DNA from: Helicobacteraceae bacterium
GTDB taxonomy: Bacteria > Campylobacterota > Campylobacteria > Campylobacterales > Sulfurimonadaceae
Reading direction: 5' to 3'
DNA length: 5,612 bases
Assembly (NCBI GenBank): GCA_027083665.1
Contig: JALWNV010000107.1
Coordinates: 1-5,612, forward strand
A model generated the notes under the pieces. That model had not been told where the DNA came from and did no database searches. It was given only the letters and a program-made list of their open reading frames with translations. Each line of letters opens with the position of its first letter. Position 1 is the first letter of the stretch. The translations under genes were made by a program, and so were the position numbers. Positions 1 through 5,612 of this stretch are shown piece after piece.

Positions 1-399
1 GTTCCACATTGTGATCTTGCCCGCGAAAATATCGGCGACGTTTTTGTTGGTGAGCTTCAGCTGCTCGTCGCCGATGCCCGGGACGTTGAACGCGACGACG
101 ATCGAGCCGATGACGGCCGGAAACTGCAGGAGTTTCAGTTTGGCGAGTTTCTTGCTATTGAGCGGCTTATCAGAAGCGCCGAAATTGACGACACGGTTGC
201 TGATCTGCTTGATTCCGCCGCCGGAGCCGATGGACTGGTAGTTGACGCGCACATGCGTGGCTTTGGCGTATCGGTAGGCCCAGTCGTAGTACAGCGGGGC
301 GGGGAAGGTCGCGCCGGCGCCGCTGATGCGGCTGCCGGCGAACGAAGCGGTGGCCGCGACGGCGACGGCGAGAAGCGTTTGTGTCAAACGTTTGACCAT
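1..399 (-). CDS. pstS: Periplasmic phosphate-binding protein PstS (3' end beyond window)
   Basis: This is the substrate-binding protein of the high-affinity phosphate ABC transporter; it captures inorganic phosphate in the periplasm and delivers it to PstC/PstA. Only the first 133 residues are present and the frame is open to base 1. Residues 1-21 form a Sec signal peptide: basic MVKR, a hydrophobic stretch, then a likely cleavage site after SFA. There is no lipobox cysteine, so a soluble periplasmic protein is expected. The mature start carries GAGATFPAPLY (about 27-37), then YQSIGSGGGIKQ (54-65) and FGASDKPL (73-80). In E. coli PstS the corresponding segments supply Thr, Phe, Ser and Asp ligands to phosphate. 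FPAVIGSIVVAFNVPG and the NVADIFAGKITMW segment also match the family closely. The ATG at 399 is preceded by AAGGA (408-412, minus strand) at 8 nt. The gene is divergent from phoU and has its own Pho-type promoter. Identification is near certain; the remaining two thirds of the protein cannot be judged. Confidence 0.96.
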   Translation of the reverse strand, partial: MVKRLTQTLLAVAVAATASFAGSRISGAGATFPAPLYYDWAYRYAKATHVRVNYQSIGSGGGIKQISNRVVNFGASDKPLNSKKLAKLKLLQFPAVIGSIVVAFNVPGIGDEQLKLTNKNVADIFAGKITMWN

Positions 400-432
400 G
401 GAAGATGTCCTTGTGATGAATTTACAGGAAGC

Positions 433-465
433 ATTGTAAAAAGCTTTGGTTACACGCCGATTACA
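433..465 (-). promoter_or_regulatory. Pho box and -10 element of the pstS promoter
   Basis: Read on the minus strand, TGTAATC, four bases (GGCG) and TGTAACC form a direct repeat with an 11 bp period (465-448). Nine bases follow, then TACAAT (438-433), a one-mismatch -10 hexamer. Nothing like TTGACA lies 17 bp upstream of the -10; the Pho box occupies that place, as in promoters activated by PhoB-family regulators. Transcription would begin near 426, giving a leader of about 27 nt to the pstS ATG. Spacing and repeat are seen directly; binding by the regulator encoded in this window is inferred. Confidence 0.78.
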
Positions 466-490
466 AAACGGCGGCTTTCGGGGCGGTTCT

Positions 491-523
491 TGTAACCGTA
501 TCGTTATCTTCGGCAGTTAAAAT
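491..523 (+). promoter_or_regulatory. Pho box and -10 element of the phoU-phoB-phoR promoter
   Basis: TGTAACC (491-497), four bases and the weaker half-site CGTTATC (502-508) keep the 11 bp period. Exactly nine bases later comes TAAAAT (518-523). The layout is identical in length to the pstS and pstC promoters but the second half-site is more degenerate, which may mean weaker or more tightly phosphate-dependent activation. The predicted start is near 530, about 32 nt before the phoU ATG. There is no TTGACA-like -35. It points toward phoU and would make the regulator autoregulated. Confidence 0.66.
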
Positions 524-551
524 CCCGGAAAATATTGTTATCATAATGACA

Positions 552-556
552 AAGGA
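552..556 (+). promoter_or_regulatory. Ribosome binding site of phoU
   Basis: AAGGA lies 5 nt before the ATG at 562 and fixes the start of phoU. No competing upstream in-frame start has a similar site. Confidence 0.75.
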
Positions 557-561
557 AACGG

Positions 562-1236
562 ATGTTGAAAAAATACGATCACAAAGTGCATGAAATCGAG
601 AAGATGATCGCCGGGCTGATGGACAGTATTGTCGAAGGCAACGAATATGCGCTCGAAGGGTATGTCAAAGGTGATACGCAGGCATATGAAAATGCGCGTG
701 CCGCACTGAAAACGCTTGAAGCCGATGCGGACAGAATCGACAACGAGATCATCAAGACGTTCGCCCTTTTCGGTCCGGAGGCACAGGAGCTGCGTACGCT
801 GGTGACCTACCTCAAGATGAACAACGAACTGGTCCGTATCGGGGTCGGCACCCGCAAATACGCCCGCCGTATCGAGGAACACTGTCAAAGCGACTGCGAT
901 CTGCGTCCGTTCGACAACGTGATCGTCCAGCTGCACAAAAGCGCCATCGGCGCGATGAAATACATCCGGGAGTGTTTTGTCACGCTCGATACCTGCGACG
1001 TCGAGGAGAACTACCGCAAGGTCATGGTCGAAGAGAGCAAGAACGACGACCTTTTCAGCATCCTTGAAAAGGATATCATGACCAATATCATCTCCGAAAG
1101 CGAACTCTCCATCGAGTACGTCAAAGTACTCGGCACTCTGCGTAAGCTCGAGCGTATCGGCGACCGTGCCGTCAATATCGCCAATTTGATGGTCTACGCC
1201 AAAAAAGGCGGGCAGATGTCGGTCTACGGATCGTAA
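562..1236 (+). CDS. phoU: Phosphate signalling protein PhoU
   Basis: PhoU is a cytoplasmic all-helical protein that links the Pst transporter to the PhoR kinase; in phosphate-replete cells it keeps the Pho response off and limits phosphate uptake. At 224 residues it has the usual PhoU length and shows the expected two three-helix repeats. The second repeat carries the canonical core LERIGDRAVNIANL (196-209). The first repeat has acidic residues around 53-62 (E53, D55, D57, D60, E62), like the metal-binding E/D motifs of the family. However, where a second LERIGD core is expected it reads ELVRIGVGTRKYARRI (89-104), lacking the acidic E and D. The ATG at 562 has AAGGA 5 nt upstream. It is the first gene of the plus-strand series, 9 nt before the response regulator, which suggests co-transcription. 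Family assignment is firm. The effect of the degenerate first core is unknown. Confidence 0.94.
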   Translation: MLKKYDHKVHEIEKMIAGLMDSIVEGNEYALEGYVKGDTQAYENARAALKTLEADADRIDNEIIKTFALFGPEAQELRTLVTYLKMNNELVRIGVGTRKYARRIEEHCQSDCDLRPFDNVIVQLHKSAIGAMKYIRECFVTLDTCDVEENYRKVMVEESKNDDLFSILEKDIMTNIISESELSIEYVKVLGTLRKLERIGDRAVNIANLMVYAKKGGQMSVYGS

Positions 1237-1245
1237 GGCGGAAGG

Positions 1246-1920
1246 ATGGAGGCGCTGATCGTCGTCGTCGAGGACGAAGAGGATATCCTCGAACTGATCG
1301 AGTACAATCTTTCCAAAGAGGGGTTCGATACCATCGGTCTTCTGAGTACGAAAACGCTCAGACAGGTACTCGAAGAGGAGAAAGTCGATCTGATGATCAT
1401 GGACCGTAATCTTCCCGGTGCGGAAGGAAGCGAGTACGTCGCCGCTTTGCGGGATGAGGGGATCAATGTGCCCGTGATCTATCTCAGCGCCAAAGACAGC
1501 GACCGCGATATCGAGGAAGGCTTCCTGCGCGGCGGCGACGACTACATGACCAAACCCTTCAATATGAAAGAACTCTTGCTGCGTATCAAGGCGATGCTGC
1601 GCCGCACCGGCGGCAAGGGCGCAGAAGGGGTCGTGACATACCGCGATATCCGCCTCGATCTCGCTTCGCGCAAGGTAACGGTCGGCGGGGCGCCCGTCGT
1701 CTTGACGAAACTGGAGTTCGACCTGCTTTATACACTGATCAAAAACAGCCATATCGTTCTCGATCGCGACTACCTGCTCGAACATGTCTGGGGCGGTGAC
1801 GAGGTGTATCAGGACCGTACGGTCAACGTCGCCATCAATCGCCTCAAAGAGAAGATCGACCCGGACAAGAGCAAAGTCTACATCAAAACCGTCCGCGGGG
1901 TGGGGTACACGCTGTGCTGA
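1246..1920 (+). CDS. phoB: PhoB-type phosphate response regulator (OmpR/PhoB family)
   Basis: This is a DNA-binding response regulator of 224 residues, probably phosphorylated by the adjacent kinase and activating phosphate-starvation promoters. The receiver domain (1-120) has the acidic pair E9/D10, phosphoacceptor D53 in IMDRNLPG, S81 in IYLSAK and K103 in TKPF, so all catalytic positions are present. The C-terminal winged helix (about 128-224) contains the recognition helix RTVNVAINRLKEKI (191-204) and the wing TVRGVGYTL (215-223). The start ATG has AAGGCGG (1235-1241) 4 nt before it, overlapping the phoU stop region. The gene ends with a 7 nt overlap into the kinase gene. Context (phoU before, phoR-type kinase after, pst genes on both sides) supports the PhoB role strongly. 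By sequence alone it could be any OmpR-family regulator. Campylobacterota call the equivalent PhosR. Confidence 0.9.
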   Translation: MEALIVVVEDEEDILELIEYNLSKEGFDTIGLLSTKTLRQVLEEEKVDLMIMDRNLPGAEGSEYVAALRDEGINVPVIYLSAKDSDRDIEEGFLRGGDDYMTKPFNMKELLLRIKAMLRRTGGKGAEGVVTYRDIRLDLASRKVTVGGAPVVLTKLEFDLLYTLIKNSHIVLDRDYLLEHVWGGDEVYQDRTVNVAINRLKEKIDPDKSKVYIKTVRGVGYTLC

Positions 1921-3332
1921 AAATCCATCAGCATTTTTTCATCAACTTCCTCGCCCTCTTCGGCGGTCTGCTCGCCGTCGCGACGCTGACGGGCTATCTG
2001 ACGTACAAATCGATCATTATCACCGACTACACCGAACGGCTGCGGCAGGATATCGGTCTGCTGACGCTGCATCTGCCGGAAGTGAAGGACCTCGAGGCGT
2101 TCGCGCAGCGGGTGCACCGCGACACCGGGCTGCGGGTGACGATCATCGACGGCGACGGGAAGGTGCTCGCCGAGAGCAATGCCGATCGGACGCAGATGGA
2201 AAACCATGCCGGGCGCCCGGAGATCATGCAGGCGGCGCGTGAACCCTACGGTTCGGAGATACGCTATTCGCATACGCTGCACTACGATCTGCTCTACGTG
2301 GCGAAACGGGTGAAGTATCGCGGCAGGGAGGTGACGATGCGCCTGGCGATCGGGCTGGCGCAGATGATCGGGCACTATTGGGAAAGTTATGTCAATCTGA
2401 TTTTCATCTTTCTGGCGTTTGTCGCGTTTGCCTACTACCTGGCCAACCGGATGAGCCGGCGGCTGCGGCATGACATCAACCGGATTTCGGACTATCTCGA
2501 CGAGATCGCGCGCAAGAACTACAAAGCCGAGATCAAGACAAGCTATTACGCCGAGTTCCTGCAGATCGCGATCCAGCTGAAAAACCTGGTCAAAAAGCTG
2601 CGCCAGCGCGAAAAACAGCGCCGCAAATATACGGCGAAACTGCGCCTGATCAACCAGCAGCGCAGCGATATCCTCTCGGCGATCAGCCACGAATTCAAAA
2701 ATCCTGTGGCGGCGATCGTCGGCTATACGGAGACGTTGCGAGACGATCCGGATATCGCCCCGAAGATCCGGCAGCGTTTTTTGGAAAAAGTCCTCTCCAA
2801 TGCGCAGAAGATTACGACGATGCTTGACCGGCTCAGCTTTTCGGTCAAACTCGAAAACAACGACCTGGCGCCGAACAAGGAGGCGTTCGACCTCGCCGAC
2901 GTCTGCCGCGAGATCGTCTCGGGTCTTGCGAAAAAACACGCCGGACGCGAGATCGTCTGCCGTCTCGAGTCCACTCCGGTTTTCGCCGACAGGACGATGA
3001 TGGAAATCGTACTGACGAATCTCGTCGACAATGCGCTGAAGTATTCGGAGGAGAAAGTCGAGGTGCGGATGCAGGGGCACAAGCTCTCCGTGATCGATCA
3101 CGGGATGGGCATCGGAAAAAAAGAGCTGGAAAAAATTACCTCGAAATACTACCGCGTCGTCAAGAATACCTGGGACAATTCGATGGGGCTGGGGCTCTCG
3201 ATCGTTTCGTATATCCTGAAAATGCACGGCACGTCGCTGGAAATTTCGAGCGAAGTCGGCGTCGGATCGGTCTTCGGCTTTGACCTTTCGCCGCTGCAGC
3301 GCAGTGAAATCGAAACCCCAGCGGCTCGGTAA
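1914..3332 (+). CDS. phoR: PhoR-type membrane sensor histidine kinase
   Basis: This is a 472-residue inner-membrane kinase, presumed to phosphorylate and dephosphorylate the upstream regulator in response to phosphate status. Membrane segments at about 9-31 and 159-178 enclose a periplasmic domain of roughly 125 residues. That domain includes RVTIIDGDGKVLAES and later SHTLHYDLLYVAKRV, the pattern of the extracytoplasmic PAS-like sensor of Bacillus-type PhoR. A HAMP-like linker (about 179-230) leads to the H-box SAISHEFKNP with H259; E260 and N263 fit the HExxN pattern of kinases with phosphatase activity. The ATPase domain shows NLVDNALKY (N369, N373), DHGMGI (D395) and GLGLSIV (425-431). I see no cytoplasmic PAS domain. 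The start is GTG at 1914, overlapping the phoB stop by 7 nt with only GGGG upstream, so translational coupling is likely. The stop codon lies inside the Pho box of pstC. PhoR identity rests on neighbours plus domain pattern. Confidence 0.9.
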   Translation: MLKIHQHFFINFLALFGGLLAVATLTGYLTYKSIIITDYTERLRQDIGLLTLHLPEVKDLEAFAQRVHRDTGLRVTIIDGDGKVLAESNADRTQMENHAGRPEIMQAAREPYGSEIRYSHTLHYDLLYVAKRVKYRGREVTMRLAIGLAQMIGHYWESYVNLIFIFLAFVAFAYYLANRMSRRLRHDINRISDYLDEIARKNYKAEIKTSYYAEFLQIAIQLKNLVKKLRQREKQRRKYTAKLRLINQQRSDILSAISHEFKNPVAAIVGYTETLRDDPDIAPKIRQRFLEKVLSNAQKITTMLDRLSFSVKLENNDLAPNKEAFDLADVCREIVSGLAKKHAGREIVCRLESTPVFADRTMMEIVLTNLVDNALKYSEEKVEVRMQGHKLSVIDHGMGIGKKELEKITSKYYRVVKNTWDNSMGLGLSIVSYILKMHGTSLEISSEVGVGSVFGFDLSPLQRSEIETPAAR

Positions 3333-3360
3333 CATTTCTGTAATCTTTGGACTTTACAAT
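3328..3360 (+). promoter_or_regulatory. Pho box and -10 element of the pstCAB promoter
   Basis: GGTAACA (3328-3334), four bases and TGTAATC (3339-3345) form the same 11 bp-period repeat. Nine bases follow, then TACAAT (3355-3360). Length and spacing are identical to the promoters before pstS and phoU. The first half-site overlaps the phoR stop codon (3330-3332). The predicted start near 3367 gives a leader of about 22 nt to the ATG at 3389. It would let pstC-pstA-pstB be induced separately from, and more strongly than, the upstream regulatory genes. Confidence 0.73.
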
Positions 3361-3377
3361 GGCGGTACCAATTTCGC

Positions 3378-3384
3378 AAGGGAG
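3378..3384 (+). promoter_or_regulatory. Ribosome binding site deciding the pstC start
   Basis: AAGGGAG stands 4 nt before the ATG at 3389. The in-frame alternatives TTG 3347 and ATG 3359 have no comparable site. ATG 3359 overlaps the predicted -10 hexamer, so it would not be in the transcript from that promoter. This supports 3389 as the start. Confidence 0.8.
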
Positions 3385-3388
3385 AACG

Positions 3389-4249
3389 ATGTCTACCGTT
3401 TTGGACAAGCTTTTCGCCAACGGCACACGGCTGACGGCCCTGCTGGTACTGCTGATCGTCGCGTGGATCTTCACCGTATTGTTTCAGGAGTCCATGCTGT
3501 CGATTCAGAGTTTCGGTTTCGAGTTTCTGACGAATGAGAAGTGGGCGCCGAATCTCGAGAAATTCGGCGGTTACGCCGCCATCATGGGCTCGATCATGTC
3601 GACGTTCCTGGCGATGGTGCTCTCCGTGCCCGTCGCGATCGGGGTGGCGATTTTCCTCAGCGAGATCGCGCCGCAGCGTCTCAAAAGCCCCGTCGGAATC
3701 TCCATCGAACTGCTCGCGGCCATTCCCTCGGTCATTTACGGGATGTGGGGGCTGTTCTACTTCGTACCGATCGTCCGCGATATCGTCGGCGGCGTGGGTA
3801 TCAGTATGCTCGCCGCGGGCATCGTGCTCGCGATCATGATCCTGCCGTTCACCGCCGCCGTTACCCGCGACGCGATGAATACGACGCCCGATATCCTCAA
3901 AGAGTCCGCCTACGCGCTCGGCGGGACGAAATGGGACGTCATCAGGGATATCGTCATCCCTTACGCCAAGGCGGGGATTATCGGTTCGCTCATCCTTGCG
4001 CTCGGCCGGGCTGTGGGCGAGACGATGGCGGTCACCTTCGTCATGGGGAACGTCCACAAGTTCTCGCTCGATATCACGCAGCCTTCGACCTCGATTCCGG
4101 TGACGCTGGCCAACGAGTTCACCGAAGCCGACGGGGATCTGTACTTTTCGAGCCTTTTCGAGCTGGCGCTGATTTTGATGGTGATGAGCTTTATCGTCAT
4201 CGCCGTGTCGAAATTCTACTTCCTGCGCCGGACAAGGAGGGCGTCATGA
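3389..4249 (+). CDS. pstC: Phosphate ABC transporter permease PstC
   Basis: PstC is one of the two inner-membrane permease subunits of the PstSCAB phosphate importer; it pairs with PstA to form the translocation path. From the ATG at 3389 it has 286 residues, typical for the family. Visible hydrophobic segments lie near 15-33, 64-91, 105-129, 137-158, 195-220 and 256-277, consistent with six membrane spans. The coupling-helix (EAA) motif that contacts PstB reads KESAYALGGTKWDVIRDIVI (171-190), followed by the PstC/PstA-type signature LGRAVGETMAV (205-215). The N-terminal FLTNEKWAPN segment is also usual in PstC. Its stop overlaps the pstA start by 4 nt (ATGA), pointing to coupled translation and near-equal subunit amounts. 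It appears to have its own Pho-type promoter immediately upstream. Assignment to PstC rather than PstA rests on gene order and the N-terminal region. Confidence 0.95.
   Translation: MSTVLDKLFANGTRLTALLVLLIVAWIFTVLFQESMLSIQSFGFEFLTNEKWAPNLEKFGGYAAIMGSIMSTFLAMVLSVPVAIGVAIFLSEIAPQRLKSPVGISIELLAAIPSVIYGMWGLFYFVPIVRDIVGGVGISMLAAGIVLAIMILPFTAAVTRDAMNTTPDILKESAYALGGTKWDVIRDIVIPYAKAGIIGSLILALGRAVGETMAVTFVMGNVHKFSLDITQPSTSIPVTLANEFTEADGDLYFSSLFELALILMVMSFIVIAVSKFYFLRRTRRAS
4234..4240 (+). promoter_or_regulatory. Strong ribosome binding site of pstA inside pstC
   Basis: AAGGAGG, a full-strength Shine-Dalgarno sequence, lies within the last codons of pstC, 5 nt before the pstA ATG at 4246. It fixes the start of pstA and implies efficient initiation in addition to coupling through the ATGA overlap. 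Confidence 0.88.
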
Positions 4250-5088
4250 CCGCCGTCGAAAAACGCAAGCTGATCAGCAAAATTGTGCTGGGACTCTCGT
4301 CGCTCTCGGCGGCACTGGGGCTTTTTTTTCTCTTCTGGATTCTCTACGTACTCGTCTCCAACGGACTCGAAGCGCTCAACTGGAACGTGTTCGTATTCGA
4401 AGGGGCTCCGCCGGGGTATGAAGAGAGCGGACTGAAACAGGCCCTTGTCGGCCAGCTGATCCTTGTGGGTACGGCATCGCTTATCGGCGTACCGCTGGGC
4501 GTGCTGGCGGGAACGTACCTGAGCGAATACGGGCAGAAATCCAAACTGGCCGAGACGATCCGCGACATCTCCGACATCATGATGAGTGCGCCGAGTATCG
4601 TGATCGGGGCGTTTGTCTATGCGATCATCGTCGCGCCGATGGGGCATTTCAGCGGCTGGGCCGGGGTGGCGGCACTGGCGATCATGATGATTCCCATCAT
4701 CCTGCGTACGACGGACGATATGCTTCATCTCGTCCCCTCGACGCTGCGCGAGGCGGCGTTTGCGCTGGGGGCGCCGAAGTACAAGGTGATTGTTCAGGTC
4801 GTCTACCGCGGGGCGAAAGCCGGGGTGCTGACAGGGATATTGCTCGGCATCGCCCGTATTGCCGGCGAGACCGCGCCGCTGCTGTTCACGTCGTTCAACG
4901 ACAACTTTATGAATACCGACCTCAACGAGCCGATGGCGTCGCTGACGGTCACGATGTACAACTACGCGACAAGCCCGTATGAAGACTGGCAGCGGCTGGG
5001 ATGGGCGGCGGCGTTCATCCTCTCGATGTTCATTCTGGGGATCAATATCCTCGGACGGCTCATACTGCTGAAGAAAAAAGGAAAATAA
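4246..5088 (+). CDS. pstA: Phosphate ABC transporter permease PstA
   Basis: PstA is the second permease subunit of the phosphate importer, forming the membrane channel with PstC. It has 280 residues, the usual size. Hydrophobic segments are near 13-38, 68-92, 112-131, 136-153, 192-214 and 251-274. Family features are [18 protein letters not shown] (54-71), [12 protein letters not shown] (85-96), [17 protein letters not shown] (109-125), the EAA coupling helix [20 protein letters not shown] (168-187) and the signature [13 protein letters not shown] (202-214). The short basic tail KKKGK ends the protein. The start is set by the strong AAGGAGG site 5 nt upstream and the ATGA overlap with pstC. 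The stop overlaps the pstB start by one base. Its frame stays open far upstream through pstC, but that upstream part is only a shadow of pstC. Confidence 0.95.
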   Translation: MTAVEKRKLISKIVLGLSSLSAALGLFFLFWILYVLVSNGLEALNWNVFVFEGAPPGYEESGLKQALVGQLILVGTASLIGVPLGVLAGTYLSEYGQKSKLAETIRDISDIMMSAPSIVIGAFVYAIIVAPMGHFSGWAGVAALAIMMIPIILRTTDDMLHLVPSTLREAAFALGAPKYKVIVQVVYRGAKAGVLTGILLGIARIAGETAPLLFTSFNDNFMNTDLNEPMASLTVTMYNYATSPYEDWQRLGWAAAFILSMFILGINILGRLILLKKKGK

Positions 5089-5612
5089 TGGCAACGATTG
5101 TCGAAGTGACGGAAGAAAAAGCGCTGGAGGTCAGGAACCTCAGTTTTACCTACGCCGGTGCCCCGGCGCCGAACCTTAAGAAGATCAACATGCCCATCGC
5201 AAAAAACGCCGTCACGGCGCTGATCGGGCCCTCAGGCTGCGGGAAAACGACATTGCTGCGCTCGTTCAACCGGATGCACGACCTCTATCCGGGCCATACC
5301 TATGAGGGCAAGATCATGTTCGAGGGCAGGAATATCCTCGATCCGAAAGAAGATCTGATCAAACTGCGCACGCAGATCGGGATGATCTTTCAAAAACCCA
5401 CGGCGTTCCCGATGAGCATTTTCGACAACGTTGCCTACGGCCTGCGCCTGCAGGGCATCAAAAACAGGACCGAGCTGCAGGGCCGTGTCGAGGCGGCGCT
5501 CAAAGGTGCGGCGATCTGGAAAGAGGTGGGCGATCGCCTCAAAGACGATGCCAACGGGCTTTCGGGAGGTCAGCAGCAGCGCCTGTGTATCGCGCGCGCC
5601 ATCGCCGTCGAG
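5088..5612 (+). CDS. pstB: Phosphate ABC transporter ATP-binding protein PstB (3' end beyond window)
   Basis: PstB is the cytoplasmic ATPase that drives phosphate import through PstC/PstA. The first 175 residues are present out of roughly 250 expected. They contain Walker [10 protein letters not shown] (47-55), FNRMHDL (60-66), typical of PstB, and the Q-loop with Q102 in [19 protein letters not shown] (100-118), a PstB hallmark. The ABC signature LSGGQQQR (158-165) leads to CIARAIAVE, where the window ends just before the expected Walker B and H-loop, so integrity of those cannot be judged. The ATG overlaps the pstA stop by one base (TAATG), with AAGGA (5078-5082) 5 nt upstream. The protein is the last visible member of the pstC-pstA-pstB unit and is expected to be co-expressed with the permeases. 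Confidence 0.96.
   Translation, partial: MATIVEVTEEKALEVRNLSFTYAGAPAPNLKKINMPIAKNAVTALIGPSGCGKTTLLRSFNRMHDLYPGHTYEGKIMFEGRNILDPKEDLIKLRTQIGMIFQKPTAFPMSIFDNVAYGLRLQGIKNRTELQGRVEAALKGAAIWKEVGDRLKDDANGLSGGQQQRLCIARAIAVE

Noticed and set aside
421..440. Perfect 6 bp inverted repeat TTTACA/TGTAAA with an 8 bp gap upstream of pstS
   Set aside because: One arm overlaps the predicted pstS -10 hexamer and would lie mostly before the transcription start, so a leader hairpin is unlikely. It is AT-rich and could easily arise by chance.
455..473. CGCCG/CGGCG inverted repeat around the pstS Pho box, considered as a terminator or operator hairpin
   Set aside because: Only 5 bp with a 9 nt loop, no following T run in either direction, and it interrupts the direct-repeat operator that explains the site better.
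11..495. Two small plus-strand open frames at 11-241 and 253-495
   Set aside because: Both overlap the minus-strand pstS coding sequence or its promoter region; the pstS translation matches its family over its whole visible length.
541..1785. A 414-codon open frame on the minus strand antisense to phoU and phoB
   Set aside because: It runs codon-in-register opposite two clear genes and stays open because TTA, CTA and TCA codons are rare in them. Its translation resembles no family I know and there is no ribosome binding site.
1878..3335. A 485-codon minus-strand open frame antisense to phoR
   Set aside because: Same shadow effect in GC-rich coding sequence; composition is dominated by R, D, F, H and Q with no domain pattern, while the sense strand encodes a complete kinase.
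3347..3388. Upstream starts for pstC at TTG 3347 or ATG 3359
   Set aside because: Neither has a ribosome binding site and both precede the predicted transcription start; ATG 3389 has AAGGGAG at 4 nt and gives a typical PstC N-terminus.
3149..4057. A 302-codon minus-strand open frame across the phoR/pstC junction, and a similar one at 4216-5094
   Set aside because: Both are antisense to well-supported genes, very rich in H, R and D, and lack start signals or recognisable domains.
3541..4245. A long in-frame extension upstream of pstA that would give a 515-residue protein
   Set aside because: The extension is the alternative frame of pstC. Its translation is arginine-rich and meaningless, and pstA has a strong start signal at 4246.

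Overview
The window is a compact phosphate-starvation (Pho/Pst) locus. It encodes the high-affinity phosphate ABC transporter, its regulator PhoU, and a PhoB/PhoR-type two-component system. Nearly every base is coding. The only gaps of any size are the 162 bp divergent region between pstS and phoU and the 56 bp between phoR and pstC. No RNA genes, insertion sequences, CRISPR arrays or prophage genes are visible.

Layout: pstS (minus strand, 3' end cut off by the left edge) is divergent from a plus-strand series phoU, phoB-type regulator, phoR-type kinase, pstC, pstA, pstB (3' end cut off by the right edge). Plus-strand genes are tightly packed: a 9 nt gap phoU/phoB, a 7 nt overlap phoB/phoR, a 4 nt ATGA overlap pstC/pstA and a 1 nt TAATG overlap pstA/pstB. 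The leftmost gene is easy to miss because its stop codon lies outside the window, but its N-terminus is unmistakably PstS.

How it works together: PstS captures phosphate in the periplasm, PstC and PstA form the channel and PstB powers it. PhoU links transporter state to the PhoR kinase, and PhoR phosphorylates the PhoB-type regulator. The most informative signal I found is that all three likely transcription units (pstS, phoU-phoB-phoR, pstC-pstA-pstB) are preceded by the same 33 bp arrangement. It consists of two 7 bp half-sites resembling TGTAAYC at an 11 bp period, exactly 9 bp, then a TAMAAT -10 hexamer, with no recognisable -35. This is the geometry of PhoB-activated promoters with a half-site different from the E. 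coli one, so the system is probably autoregulated.

Organism: a Gram-negative bacterium (Sec-exported soluble PstS, Proteobacteria-like Pst proteins) with moderately high GC and few TTA/CTA/TCA codons. The regulator's phosphorylation-site sequence (MDRNLPG) and the general look of the proteins suggest a GC-rich member of the Campylobacterota, but this is a recollection-based inference of low confidence. The locus is not an undescribed system. The novelty lies in the promoter code, the PhoR and PhoU architectures and the gene order.
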